A stretch of 64,000 bases of DNA from Paenibacillus sp. FSL H8-0332 (GTDB lineage: Bacteria > Bacillota > Bacilli > Paenibacillales > Paenibacillaceae): the NCBI RefSeq assembly GCF_037963835.1, contig NZ_CP150145.1, positions 4,340,001 to 4,404,000 on the forward strand, in the 5' to 3' direction. A model generated the notes under the pieces. The model was not told the DNA's origin, did not search any database, and saw only the letters and a list, made by a program, of their open reading frames with translations. Position numbers and translations under genes: made by a program. Below are positions 8,714 to 17,790 of the stretch, one piece after another; position 1 is the stretch's first letter; every line of letters starts with the position of its first letter.

Positions 8714-10696
8714 CTACTCCACTATTTCGGTGAAGTCGACGTTCTCGACAATCCAGCGCTTGCGCGGATCGACTTTATCACCCATCAGGGTGGAGACGCG
8801 GCGCTCCGCCTTGGCGGCATCCTCAATCTGCACCTGCAGCAGCGTACGCGATTCGGGATTCATTGTGGTCTCCCACAGCTGGTCCGGGTTCATCTCACCC
8901 AGTCCCTTGTACCGCTGCAGCTCGAAGTTCTTGCCGAATTCCTTCAGATAATTCTGTAATTCCTCGTCGCTCCAGGCATAGCGGATAGTCTCCAGCTTAC
9001 CCGATTTGCGCGTCAGCTTATACAGCGGCGGCTGAGCGATATAGACCTTGCCGGCATCGATCAGAGGCTTCATGTAGCGGTAGAAGAAGGTCAGCAGCAG
9101 CACCTGGATATGCGCTCCGTCCGTGTCGGCATCGGTCATAATGATAATCTTGGAATAATTGCTGTCCTCCACGGCAAAATCCGGCCCGATCCCCGCGCCG
9201 ATTGCCGAAATAATCGCCTTGTATTCATCGTTCTTCAGGATGTCCAGCAGCTTGGCCTTCTCCGGGTTCATCGGCTTGCCCTTCAGCGGCAGAATAGCCT
9301 GAATCTTGGAATCCCGGCCCTGCTTCGCGGAGCCTCCGGCCGAATCGCCCTCCACGATGAAGATCTCGGTACGTGTAACGTCCTTGGACTGTGCAGGCGA
9401 CAGCTTGCCGCCCAGGTTCGAGCTTTCGCTGCGTTTCTTGCCGCTGCGGATCTCATCACGGGCCTTACGGGCCGCTTCACGGGCCTTGGAGGCCTGAATC
9501 GATTTCTTCAGCAGACTCTGCGCGACCTGGGGATTCTCTTCCAGGAAGCGGGCCATTTTCTCCGAGACAATGAAGTCCACGGCGCTGCGGGCAGAAGCAC
9601 TTCCCAGCTGATCCTTCGTCTGTCCGACAAATTCCACATCCGACATCTTGATGCTGATGACCGCCATCATGCCTTCGCGCAGATCATTGCCCTCCAGATT
9701 CTTGTCCTTCTCCTTGAGCAGCTGCGTCCGGCGGGCGTAATCATTCAGCACACGGGTATAGGCCGTCTTGAAGCCTGTCTCGTGCGTTCCCCCGCTGCGT
9801 GTAGGGATGGAGTTCACGAATGAAGCAATGGTCTCCGTATATCCCGCATTATACTGCAGCGCGATTTCCACCTCGATCTCGTCCTTCTCGGAGCTGAAAT
9901 GGATCACATCATGCAGGACATCCTTGCCTTCATTGAGGAATTGCACGAACTGGCTGGCGCCGCCTTCATAAAAGAATTCATCCTGACGCCCGCTGCGCTC
10001 ATCGCTCAGATTAATTCTGAGGCCTGAGTTCAGGAAGGCAATCTCCTGCACCCGTTCCGCCAGCGTATCATAGTTAAACGATATCCCTGCGGAGAAGACG
10101 CGAATATCCGGCTTGAAGGTGATCTTCGAACCGGTTTTATTCGTATTCCCCAGTATCTCAAGACCGGTTACAGGCTCACCGACATGCTCTTTGCCGTTCT
10201 TATCGACCCAGTATTCAAAGCGCTGGCGGTGAATTTTGCCTTCCCGGTAGATCTCCACTTCCAGCCACTCGGACAACGCGTTGGTTACCGAAGCCCCGAC
10301 TCCATGCAGGCCGCCAGATTTCTTGTAGCCTGAGCCGCCGAATTTGCCGCCTGCATGCAGAATGGTGAATACCACCTGCGGTGTAGGGACTCCTGTCTTA
10401 TGCATTCCGGTCGGTATTCCGCGTCCGTTGTCAATAACGGTCACCGATCCGTCTTTGCGCAGGGTAATATCAATCTTCGAGCAAAACTTCGCCAAATGCT
10501 CATCTACGGCATTATCCACTATTTCCCATACCAAATGGTGCAGACCCGAGGAACTCGTACTGCCAATATACATGCCGGGCCGTTTGCGGACCGCAACCAG
10601 ACCTTCGAGCACCTGAATGTCGTCAGCATCGTATCCAGTCCGGGCTGCTTCGCCGTTCTTAGAGACTTTTGCAAACATATCGATCTGTTCGAGCAT
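8714..10696 (-). CDS. parE: DNA topoisomerase IV subunit B
   Basis: ATPase subunit of topoisomerase IV, 660 residues. The GHKL ATP site shows EIVDNAVDEHLA, DNGRGIP and GLHGVGASVTNALS. The TOPRIM metal site shows EGDSAGGSAKQGRD and TDADTDGAH. The C-terminal PLYKL and QRYKGLGEMNPDQLWETTM motifs are present. GGAGG stands 8 bases before the ATG at 10696; an overlapping out-of-frame ATG 5 bases earlier is not used. The pairing with parC downstream, rather than gyrA, supports ParE over GyrB. Confidence 0.95.
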   Translation of the reverse strand: MLEQIDMFAKVSKNGEAARTGYDADDIQVLEGLVAVRKRPGMYIGSTSSSGLHHLVWEIVDNAVDEHLAKFCSKIDITLRKDGSVTVIDNGRGIPTGMHKTGVPTPQVVFTILHAGGKFGGSGYKKSGGLHGVGASVTNALSEWLEVEIYREGKIHRQRFEYWVDKNGKEHVGEPVTGLEILGNTNKTGSKITFKPDIRVFSAGISFNYDTLAERVQEIAFLNSGLRINLSDERSGRQDEFFYEGGASQFVQFLNEGKDVLHDVIHFSSEKDEIEVEIALQYNAGYTETIASFVNSIPTRSGGTHETGFKTAYTRVLNDYARRTQLLKEKDKNLEGNDLREGMMAVISIKMSDVEFVGQTKDQLGSASARSAVDFIVSEKMARFLEENPQVAQSLLKKSIQASKAREAARKARDEIRSGKKRSESSNLGGKLSPAQSKDVTRTEIFIVEGDSAGGSAKQGRDSKIQAILPLKGKPMNPEKAKLLDILKNDEYKAIISAIGAGIGPDFAVEDSNYSKIIIMTDADTDGAHIQVLLLTFFYRYMKPLIDAGKVYIAQPPLYKLTRKSGKLETIRYAWSDEELQNYLKEFGKNFELQRYKGLGEMNPDQLWETTMNPESRTLLQVQIEDAAKAERRVSTLMGDKVDPRKRWIVENVDFTEIVE

Positions 10697-10769
10697 TCAT
10701 GCTCCTCCTTCACTTGTCTTCCTATCTCTCTAAAAATGCAAACAAACGTTTTCGTTCACTTTGTACATT

Positions 10770-11768
10770 CTAATTCAAAATATCCCGTTTCGTAAAGACG
10801 GCGAATGAAATGATTACGGCCACAAGTCCCCAAATGCCCAGAACCGCCATCGAAAAGCCCAATGTCATGCCCTCAATCGGCGCGGGAGTGCCCGCTAAAT
10901 AAGTAGTCAGTTCCATGTTGACCATAAATAAATATTTGGCCGCCGTCCAGGCGGAAGCCATGTTGGTCAGGATCGTTCCGGCAATCAGCGCTGCCATCAT
11001 CACTACAATGCTCGCAGCCGTGCTGCGGACCAGAACCGATACCATGAAGGCCAGCAGGGCCACCACAATACTGACATACCAGATTAGCCCGCCCTGCATC
11101 AGCAGATACTTCCACTGCTCCACCGCATGAACCTTAGACATATCTACAGTATCACCGTTTAGCTGGAAGCCTGTGAAGACCGGAACATTGAACCCTTTAT
11201 AGCCAAAAGCCAGCCCCGATATCAGATAGCTGATTACGAATACGGACAGGACAATCAGCGAGACGAACATCAGCAGCGCCGCCATTTTGCTGAACAGCAC
11301 CTTCCAGCGTCTGACCGGGCGGGTCAGCAGCATTTTGATCGTGCCTGTCGTCCGCTCCCCGGAGACCAGGTCGGAAGCAACCGCCATGATCAGCAGCGGA
11401 ATGAACAGCGAGACCGAATTATTGACAAACTCCCGGGTGAACGTCACTCCGCTCGGTTCGTTCGGATTCACATCATGATCCAGATAATACTGCAATTGCT
11501 GGAGAAAAATCCGCCGGTACGACTTCCATTCCTCCGGAATCCGGTCGCTGCCGAGCGAGTTCTGGTTGTCGGTAATTTGCTGCTGGATCTCCAGTCTCCA
11601 GTCAGAGTTAAATTTGTCACGGCTGCGCTCGGCTATGCGCATTTGAGCATAGGTAAACATTGGCACCAGCACGAGCAGGATGAGCAGGATGACATAGAAA
11701 CGTTTCTTTTTAATAATCTTCAGGCACTCATTTCGGATGAGCGGCAGCAGGTTAGTCAATGGCTTCAC
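10770..11768 (-). CDS. ABC-2 type transporter permease
   Basis: Integral membrane subunit of 332 residues with about six membrane spans. The first (YVILLILLVLVPMF) is followed by a roughly 90-residue loop with EWKSYRRIFLQQLQYYLDHD, then the cluster of five C-terminal spans typical of ABC-2/BcrB-like permeases, including SGERTTGTIKMLLTRP. Its start overlaps the end of the ATPase gene by 17 bp, so the two are translated together. The cargo is unknown; relatives export antibiotics, lipids or peptides. Confidence 0.88.
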   Translation of the reverse strand: MKPLTNLLPLIRNECLKIIKKKRFYVILLILLVLVPMFTYAQMRIAERSRDKFNSDWRLEIQQQITDNQNSLGSDRIPEEWKSYRRIFLQQLQYYLDHDVNPNEPSGVTFTREFVNNSVSLFIPLLIMAVASDLVSGERTTGTIKMLLTRPVRRWKVLFSKMAALLMFVSLIVLSVFVISYLISGLAFGYKGFNVPVFTGFQLNGDTVDMSKVHAVEQWKYLLMQGGLIWYVSIVVALLAFMVSVLVRSTAASIVVMMAALIAGTILTNMASAWTAAKYLFMVNMELTTYLAGTPAPIEGMTLGFSMAVLGIWGLVAVIISFAVFTKRDILN

Positions 11769-12735
11769 CTTCCGTTAGCTTCAAGAATAGCTGTTCCAGT
11801 GTAGGGTTGATTTTATGCACAGCCCGGACTTCCACCTCTTGTGCAACCAGCACGGCAACAATCTCCGGGATCAGATCCTCGTCCATCGCCGTAACCAGGG
11901 AATTCACGCCCATGCCTGCGATGACCGAATCATCCAGAGTAACCTCATCCAGCTCCAGCAGCGCGATATCCGGCCGTATAGCCATGATATCTCTTGCCCG
12001 CTGAAGCGGCTCCAGCTCCCACAGGACATACGGTGAGTTACGGGCAACCAGCTCGTCTACAGCGCCAACAGCGAGTACACGGCCTTTGCTGATAATGGCT
12101 ACCCGGTCGCACAGCAGCTGAATTTCGCTCAGCAGATGACTGGACACAAAGACCGCCAGCCCTTCGTCAGCCAGCTTACGGATGAATTCGCGCAGTTCCT
12201 TGATCCCCTTCGGGTCCAGGCCGTTGGTCGGCTCATCGAGAATCAGCAGCCGGGGACGGCCGAGCAGGGCTTGGGCAATACCGAGCCGCTGGCGCATACC
12301 AAGCGAATACGTGCTTACTTTATCCTGAATACGCTGATCGAGCCGCACGATAGCAACGACTTCGGCAATCCGCTGCTCATCCACACCAGGCTGCATCCGC
12401 GCGAAATGCTGCAGATTCTCCCAACCTGTAAGGTATGTATATACCTCGGGATTCTCGACGATAGAGCCGACGTATTGCAGCGCTTTTTCCGGATTCCGGT
12501 TCACATTGTAGCCGCAGACGGTAATCGTCCCTTCGCTCGGGCGGATCAGGTCCACCAGCATGCGGATGGTTGTGGTTTTGCCGGCTCCGTTCGGACCGAG
12601 AAAGCCGAAGATCTCCCCTTTTTTAACGTCAAACGTAACATCATCTATAATCCATTTGCGGCCGATTTTTTTGCGGACTCCCCGGGCAGACAGAACGACT
12701 TCTTCCCCCGGTGTCTCATGAATAGTTCTCGCCAT
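11752..12735 (-). CDS. ABC transporter ATP-binding protein (ABC-2 exporter)
   Basis: ATPase of a two-component exporter, 327 residues. Walker A GPNGAGKT is at 47-54, the signature SLGMR at 144-148, and Walker B LLILDE at 163-168, followed by PTNGLDPKG. The C-terminal 100 residues form the extra domain common to CcmA/BcrA-type ATPases. AAGGAG precedes the ATG at 12735. It is the middle gene of SGNH hydrolase, ATPase, permease, with a 48-bp gap to the hydrolase. Confidence 0.9.
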   Translation of the reverse strand: MARTIHETPGEEVVLSARGVRKKIGRKWIIDDVTFDVKKGEIFGFLGPNGAGKTTTIRMLVDLIRPSEGTITVCGYNVNRNPEKALQYVGSIVENPEVYTYLTGWENLQHFARMQPGVDEQRIAEVVAIVRLDQRIQDKVSTYSLGMRQRLGIAQALLGRPRLLILDEPTNGLDPKGIKELREFIRKLADEGLAVFVSSHLLSEIQLLCDRVAIISKGRVLAVGAVDELVARNSPYVLWELEPLQRARDIMAIRPDIALLELDEVTLDDSVIAGMGVNSLVTAMDEDLIPEIVAVLVAQEVEVRAVHKINPTLEQLFLKLTEGEAID

Positions 12736-12783
12736 CTTATACAGCTCCTTGCCACAGTCATTTCTGTTCCAAAAATTATTTTG

Positions 12784-13704
12784 TCAACGAACCGCTTGTA
12801 CAATGCGCTCGCTCATCCGCTGATAACCGTCCCCGTTCGGGTGAAAATGATCGTTCGACAGGTATTTTGCCAAATGACGGTCAAACAGGTCAAAGGTCGG
12901 GACCAGTGTCATGTTCTGATGTCTGTTGATCATATCCATGGCCGCATTATTCCACGCCGTTACCGCCTGATTGCCGGGAATAAGCAGTCCCTCGATATCT
13001 CCGAAGGGATTATACAGTCCAATGTAATAGACCTGTGCCTGTGGATTCACCTTTGCAACCGTATCCAGTATGCTGCCCAGCCGTTTGGCGGCCCCAGGCA
13101 GAGCGGAGAGGAGCGATTCCGGGGTCAGATCACCCGCAGACGCGGTTGGAACCGGAGTAGTGCCTTCTACCTTGTTATTGGCAGGGGCTTCCGTGGTCTG
13201 TGGTGCTGCTTCCTCCGAAGGCTTCGCAGAGGCGGCTGCTTGTCCGCTGCTCCCGCCTGTGCCCAGAATATCCGAGCCCCGGAACAGGTCATTCCCGCCG
13301 ATGGAGATCAGGATGACATTCGCCTGACGCAGCGCGTACTGCACTCCTTCCTCCTGAAGCTTGCTCTCCAAGGCGGCCGTGGTCAGTCCGTTAATACCCA
13401 TATTCCCCAGCAGCTCTGCCTTTCCTCCATTGGCCGACAAGGCGTCCACGGTCCGTTTAACGAACCCTTGCCCGGAGTTGTCACCGGTCCCTTTGGCCAA
13501 AGAATCGCCAAGCGCCAGGATCTTGTATTCGTCACTTGCCGCGGCTGCCGGTGCAGCCGTCTCTTGCGGAAGGGAGGAGAGCAATGGCTCCCCCTTGGGG
13601 TTCAAAATATCGCTCACCGCATACACAAATCCTGTGATCAACAGTAAAGTTGCCAGGATGGACACCAGACTCACTGTCCTCCAGGTCCATTTGGAATCAT
13701 TCAA
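12784..13704 (-). CDS. Membrane-anchored SGNH/GDSL hydrolase (YpmR-like)
   Basis: Esterase/lipase-fold enzyme facing outward, 306 residues. One membrane anchor (about 11-30) is followed by a Pro/Ala-rich linker. Block I is LALGDSLAKG with nucleophile Ser68, the GGND block is at 136-139, and the final DHFHPN carries Asp285 and His288. A low-complexity insert of about 60 residues (Ala, Ser, Thr, Glu, Pro) sits after the GGND block and is unusual for the family. The start is TTG at 13704 with GGAGGG six bases before it. It heads an operon with an ABC exporter, which may supply or remove a lipid-like substrate (inference). Confidence 0.85.
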   Translation of the reverse strand: MNDSKWTWRTVSLVSILATLLLITGFVYAVSDILNPKGEPLLSSLPQETAAPAAAASDEYKILALGDSLAKGTGDNSGQGFVKRTVDALSANGGKAELLGNMGINGLTTAALESKLQEEGVQYALRQANVILISIGGNDLFRGSDILGTGGSSGQAAASAKPSEEAAPQTTEAPANNKVEGTTPVPTASAGDLTPESLLSALPGAAKRLGSILDTVAKVNPQAQVYYIGLYNPFGDIEGLLIPGNQAVTAWNNAAMDMINRHQNMTLVPTFDLFDRHLAKYLSNDHFHPNGDGYQRMSERIVQAVR

Positions 13705-13815
13705 TGCTATCCCTCCATCTGCCGTACTCTTCTGTCTCGCCCTTTATTCACACCATTATTAACTATGTAGATAAACATAATTCTTCTTTGGAGAATTTGC
13801 AAACGAAAAGGGTTT

Positions 13816-13976
13816 GTTTAGGTGGGGGGCGCGGCTGCGGGGATTTTGGACTTACGGCCGCTGCCCAGTTTGGATTTCCTGATTTGAACCGCTCCTCGCG
13901 GTAGAAATCCAAACACAAAGGCGGACGCATTCGCTCCTACAGCTCCAAAATCCCCTCCGCCGCTTCACACCTAAAC
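13816..13976 (+). repeat. Dispersed palindromic element, copy B
   Basis: A 161-bp copy in the gap 13705-14212. The outermost arms GTTTAGGTG (13816-13824) and CACCTAAAC (13968-13976) are perfect complements. Inside them is GCGGC-TGCGG-GGATTTTGG, matched by GCGGC-GGAGG-GGATTTTGG on the other strand. The inner stem is TTTGGATTTC / GAAATCCAAA around GCGGTAG. The outer arms differ from those of copies A and D but still pair. Confidence 0.82.
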
Positions 13977-13992
13977 GGTGGAAGCAGTAAGG

Positions 13993-14105
13993 GCGGCACG
14001 ATAGCGCTGCGCTGATCGTGCAAGACCGCGGACTGCGGCACGATAGCGCTGCGCTGATCGTGCAAGACCGCGGACTGCGGCACGATAGCGCTGCGCTGAT
14101 CGTGC
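13993..14105 (+). repeat. 42-bp tandem repeat, 2.7 units
   Basis: Units start at 13993, 14035 and 14077 (the last is cut at 29 bases) and are identical over their shared length. Each begins GCGGCACGATAGCGC and contains a dyad CACGAT...ATCGTG. It begins 16 bp after palindromic copy B and ends 26 bp before the terminator of the CAP gene. No gene is seen here. Confidence 0.9.
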
Positions 14106-14130
14106 GAGAGCAATATTACTTCTATATCCT

Positions 14131-14170
14131 AAAAATCATAAAACCGCCCCCCGGCATTGCCGGAGGGCGG
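14131..14170 (-). terminator. Terminator of CAP-domain gene
   Basis: CCGCCCcCCGGC and the facing CCGGaGGGCGG form the stem. In the minus direction TTTTATGATTTTTA follows. It lies 43 bp after the stop codon. Confidence 0.82.
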
Positions 14171-14212
14171 AGTTAACGTTACGTTACTTTGAGTTACTTT
14201 GATTACCTTATA

Positions 14213-14995
14213 TTATTTACCGATAAATTCCTGGACCCAGTAGTTATTATCGAAACCAACGCCAATGTAGTTGAAATTCGCGCTCAGGATGTTAGCCTTA
14301 TGACCCGGGCTGTTCATCCACGCCGTCATAACTTCCTGAGGGGTCTTCTGGCCCATAGCGATATTCTCGCCAGCCGCCTTATACGTAATGCCGAAGGCCG
14401 ACATCATATCGAAAGGTGATCCGTAGGTCGGAGAAGTGTGTGAGAAATAGTTGTTCGAGCGCATGTCCGCTGCCTTCGCCGCAGCCACTTTGTTCAGGCT
14501 GTCCAGTGCGGAGACAGGGGCTAGTCCAGCTGCAGCGCGCTCTTTGTTCACCAGTGCGACTACTTGCTGTGTGTAGCTGGAGACGTTAGTACCAACCGCA
14601 GGAACTGTAGATGGAGCCGGGGCCGGGGTTACCACAGGTTTCGCAGTGGCCACGGGTGCAGGGGCTGGCTTGGCTGTTGCTACCGGTGCCGCTGTAGCCA
14701 CTGGTGCTGCTGTGGCAACCGGCTTAGCCGGAGCTACCGGCTGTGCTGCCGGGGCAGCTGCAACTGGCGTTGTGTATACAAAGGTTTTAGTGACAGTGTA
14801 CGTATTGCCATCAAGTACGAAAGTCTTCGAATTGTTCTGCGTGAAGTACTCCATGAACTGTGCGAAATTCATATCTGATCCGGCTGCCGCAGGGGCACCG
14901 GCTGCTGCGTTTGCTTGTAATGGAAGAGAAATGCCAAGCGCCATCACAGCGGCTACGCTTCCACCTATCACTCTTTTCAAAGTCTTGCTTTTCAT
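14213..14995 (-). CDS. Secreted CAP-domain (SCP/PR1, YkwD-like) protein
   Basis: Exported protein of 260 residues. A signal peptide (RVIGGSVAAVMALGISLP, cleavage near ANA-AA) is followed by a short conserved region to about residue 70. Next is an Ala/Pro/Val-rich spacer made of near-repeats of PVATA, then a CAP domain from about 135 to the end. CAP marks are LVNKERAAAGL, RSNNYFSHTSP, AGENIAMG and AWMNSPGHKANIL; the two His and Glu are the usual cavity residues. The role of bacterial CAP proteins is not settled. GGAGATGG lies before the ATG. Confidence 0.9.
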   Translation of the reverse strand: MKSKTLKRVIGGSVAAVMALGISLPLQANAAAGAPAAAGSDMNFAQFMEYFTQNNSKTFVLDGNTYTVTKTFVYTTPVAAAPAAQPVAPAKPVATAAPVATAAPVATAKPAPAPVATAKPVVTPAPAPSTVPAVGTNVSSYTQQVVALVNKERAAAGLAPVSALDSLNKVAAAKAADMRSNNYFSHTSPTYGSPFDMMSAFGITYKAAGENIAMGQKTPQEVMTAWMNSPGHKANILSANFNYIGVGFDNNYWVQEFIGK

Positions 14996-15182
14996 TCTGC
15001 CATCTCCTTATTCTTTGTTGTGGTATCTCGTGCTGTCAGGGGTGTCGGTCCACAAATGTTACAAAGTTGTAATCTGTTCCTAAGTCATTGTAACACAAAA
15101 CTATTAGCTGTGCACTTCTAAATTCTGTCATTTTATAGATTTTATAGATAGAAAGACTTGTCCCCTCCAGCAGCGGCAAATG

Positions 15183-15218
15183 AAAACAGCAATGCCGTCC
15201 TTTTCAGGACGGCTGTTG
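15183..15218 (-). terminator. Terminator of WG-repeat gene
   Basis: GCCGTCCT-ttc-AGGACGGC forms an 8-bp stem, extended by ACAGC/TGTTG. In the minus direction TTTTCATTT follows. The core hairpin is shared with the element at 49603-49645. Confidence 0.7.
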
Positions 15219-15254
15219 GTTCTACCCTATATATCGGCGCTTCTATCGCTCATT

Positions 15255-17216
15255 TTAATGAAAAGACTGCCAGAACTCCCCTTCGGTCGAAATCAGGCCC
15301 ATAATCTCTGCATAGGGAATGCGGAAGGTTGGAAATCCTGCCGAGTACGGAGCAATCTCATAAGGGGCAAAGTACAGGTACAGCGCCTGCGCATCCACAT
15401 AAAAAGGCTGATCGGCTGTAATGCCTTTATACGTATCAGGGAAAACGTAGGAATACTGCGGATCATTTGCAATCTGCTTGCCGACAATGTCACTGAGCTT
15501 CTGCACATATTTGCTGCCGGGCTTGAACAGATCGCTGAGCGTGTAGAATTTGCCGGTGCGCAGGTTGATATGCTCATAGATCCGGGTAGGCATACCATGT
15601 GCAGCGCCGAACGGGAAATGATAACCGCTGAGCTCCAGCACCAGCAGATTCTTGCGGAAGAAGGATACGGCGAAATCTCCCGTATAGCTGAAATCCTGCA
15701 TGCCTCCCCCCGTCCCCGCCCCGTAAGCGAGCGACAGGTTGCGCAGCTTGTCATTCACCGCCTTCGAGATCTCGGCAACCGCAATCCCTTCCACTACCGG
15801 ATAATAGACCAGATAATCCCGGTTCGGCTTGTATTTCTTCTCCAGCACAGAGTATGGCGGTCTGAGCGGAATGACCCCGTTTTGCCGCCAGACCTGCTTG
15901 CCTTTACGGTCATAATAAGAGGTACGCAGATCAATATCCGCGCGGATCAGGCTGCCGCTGAAGGACAGTGATCCTGAGCCTGCGATGACCGGGGGCTGGG
16001 CGGCTTTTTTACCGCTGGTGTCAATAAAATACGTATCCTTGGCATCATACACCGACGCGAGCCCGTGCTGATAATTGTTCACGCCCAGCAGCGGGTGGGT
16101 GCTGAGAATTCTTCCGGTCAGCGCATCGGCTATAACATAGCTGGAGCCTCTGTAGGGCTGATCCGCATACAGCGGGGTCCCCAGCGCCACACGGTTCTCT
16201 CCCAGCTGCTGCACCTCATAATAGACGGCGGGAATAATCATTTTCCCCTGCTTGTCGATTAGACCGTAGGCGTTGCCATAATCCGCAGCTGTGTTAATCA
16301 CCGCCCGGCCCTCCGAGAACGGCAAGGCTGCCGTATACTGCGGCTGGATAGCAATCGTACCGTCTGTGTGCAGATAACCGTATTTTCCATCCGCCGTCGC
16401 CTGAAAGGCCAGCAGCCCATCCCCCGGATACCCGACAAAAGCATGTTTGTACGTATGCAGCACCACGCCATGAAGATCAATCAGCGCATATTCCCCTTCG
16501 GCCACTTTGACTAGTGCAGTCCCGTTCGAGAAATCCCCGGCGTCCAGATAGACGGCTGGCAGCACCTCTTTACCCTGGGCATCCAGATAACCGTACAGCG
16601 AGATCCCCCCGGTAGTATTCTGCTTGGAGAACAACGCGCGGCCTTCGTGCAGCGAATTCAGATAGTCATAGCGCGCGGACGTCACTTCTTTGCCTTTTTC
16701 ATCAATAAAAGTGTAGCCCTTCGCATCCGATACCACGGCCCGCCCCTCGGAAAAAGGACCAATAAAATTATAGACCGGTTTGACCCGCTCCCGCCCGGAG
16801 CCGTCGATCAGACCGCTGACATTCCCGCGCTGCACCACCGCCAGTCCATTCTCCTGAAACTCCTCCGCATAATCATATCTCGGCTCAATCACGACCCGCC
16901 CGTCATTGTTGATGTATCCCCACAGCGTACCCTCTGTCAGCTTAAAAGGGGCCGGATGCAGCAGTTCTGCCCGCAGTCCTCCGCCGTCACCCGGAAGCAC
17001 AATGAGCGCCTCCAGCGGCTTTTTGGAGTAGTCTACACGATATAACCCCGCCTCTGCGGGGATCGTCACGAACAGATCATCATCTGCGCGGATGAAATCC
17101 TCCTCCTGCTGCGGAATACCCTCGTTCCAGCCGATGCCGTCCCACCGCCATACCTCCGCCACAATCAGACCGTTGTCCGTTCCTTTTCCCAGCTCGTTCA
17201 GCTTAATCCTCAGCAT
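15255..17216 (-). CDS. WG-repeat protein with C-terminal DUF3298-like domain
   Basis: A 653-residue protein. From about 85 to 420 it holds serial WG-type repeats (for example WGYINNDGRVVIEPRYD, GLIDGSGRERVKPVYNF, YGYLHTDGTIAIQPQY, YGLIDKQGKMIIPAVY). The last 170 residues look like the DUF3298/RsiV-type fold, with AAHGMPTRIYEHINLRTGKFYTL visible. The first 80 residues are unlike either. No signal peptide is visible, although DUF3298 domains are usually extracytoplasmic, so location is open. GGAGAA precedes the ATG at 17216. It appears monocistronic. Its function is unknown; WG repeats are thought to mediate binding. Confidence 0.82.
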   Translation of the reverse strand: MLRIKLNELGKGTDNGLIVAEVWRWDGIGWNEGIPQQEEDFIRADDDLFVTIPAEAGLYRVDYSKKPLEALIVLPGDGGGLRAELLHPAPFKLTEGTLWGYINNDGRVVIEPRYDYAEEFQENGLAVVQRGNVSGLIDGSGRERVKPVYNFIGPFSEGRAVVSDAKGYTFIDEKGKEVTSARYDYLNSLHEGRALFSKQNTTGGISLYGYLDAQGKEVLPAVYLDAGDFSNGTALVKVAEGEYALIDLHGVVLHTYKHAFVGYPGDGLLAFQATADGKYGYLHTDGTIAIQPQYTAALPFSEGRAVINTAADYGNAYGLIDKQGKMIIPAVYYEVQQLGENRVALGTPLYADQPYRGSSYVIADALTGRILSTHPLLGVNNYQHGLASVYDAKDTYFIDTSGKKAAQPPVIAGSGSLSFSGSLIRADIDLRTSYYDRKGKQVWRQNGVIPLRPPYSVLEKKYKPNRDYLVYYPVVEGIAVAEISKAVNDKLRNLSLAYGAGTGGGMQDFSYTGDFAVSFFRKNLLVLELSGYHFPFGAAHGMPTRIYEHINLRTGKFYTLSDLFKPGSKYVQKLSDIVGKQIANDPQYSYVFPDTYKGITADQPFYVDAQALYLYFAPYEIAPYSAGFPTFRIPYAEIMGLISTEGEFWQSFH

Positions 17217-17270
17217 GCTGTCGTTCTCCTTTACAAGGGCTTTTGCCTATAGAATATGAGGCGAGGGGGG

Positions 17271-17495
17271 AAAGGGTGTGTATGTGTCTGGGCGCGAAAA
17301 TGAATTACGATGAAAGGGATATCGTAACTGCGGTGAGTTTTGGGCTTCCGGCCGCTGTTAGGTTTGGATTTCTTGATTTGGACCGCTGTTCGCGGTAGAA
17401 ATCCAAACCTAAAGGCGGACGCTGCCGCTCCTCCAGCCCAAAATCCCCTCCGTTCCTTCTGCCTTTCTGTTGGTGGAAACACAAACACACCCTTT
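17271..17495 (+). repeat. Dispersed palindromic element, copy C with extended arms
   Basis: The core copy (about 17312-17462) has GTAAC-TGCGG on the left and, read on the other strand, GGAAC-GGAGG on the right. Its inner stem TTAGGTTTGGATTTC / GAAATCCAAACCTAA has all 15 bases paired. Beyond the core the complementarity resumes as AAAGGGTGTGTATGTGT (17271-17287) facing ACACAAACACACCCTTT. A separate small hairpin CACACCCTttcggAGGGTGTG overlaps the right end. It lies upstream of the WG-repeat gene, so it may sit in or next to that promoter. Confidence 0.78.
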
Positions 17496-17790
17496 CGGAG
17501 GGTGTGTGCCGGGGATACAAGGGCTGCTGCGCCTGCCCTTGAAAAATAAGTCCATATGCATACGTGCCGAACCAGCCTGCAAAATGCTTGTCATCTGCTG
17601 GCTGCCATCAGACTGCTAACAGCTTGCCTCCTGCTGCCTACTGCCTATTCCCGGCCACCTGACTGCTAACTGTCTGCCACCTGGCCACTAACTGCTGCTG
17701 CCTACTGCCTACCGCCTACCCTCTACCGCCTCGGGAAAAGAAAAATTTACTCATAATTAGTCACGGGTAGCTGCGAAATCCTGCCCAAAA
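17496..17790. other. Gene-free stretch with CTGCCTA-rich low-complexity sequence
   Basis: No gene is supported here. From about 17595 to 17735 the plus strand is rich in CTGCC, CTGCTAAC and CTACC words. CTGCTGCCTACTGCCTA occurs twice, at 17631 and 17694. It looks like decayed simple repeat. Confidence 0.5.

Noticed and set aside
10697..10769. CRE-like AACAAACGTTTTCGTT word before parE
   Set aside because: It lacks the fixed TG and CA ends of a CcpA site, and parE is not a likely catabolite target.
12136..13647. 503-codon open frame opposite the ABC ATPase and SGNH hydrolase
   Set aside because: Antisense shadow of two well-supported genes; the translation matches no fold I recognise.
13993..14105. 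Possible CRISPR array
   Set aside because: The 42-bp units are contiguous with no spacers, and no cas gene is in the window. The 52-bp and 12-bp arrays fail for the same reason.
17231..17594. Several short overlapping ORFs at copy C
   Set aside because: They come from the palindromic repeat in different frames; no start signals.
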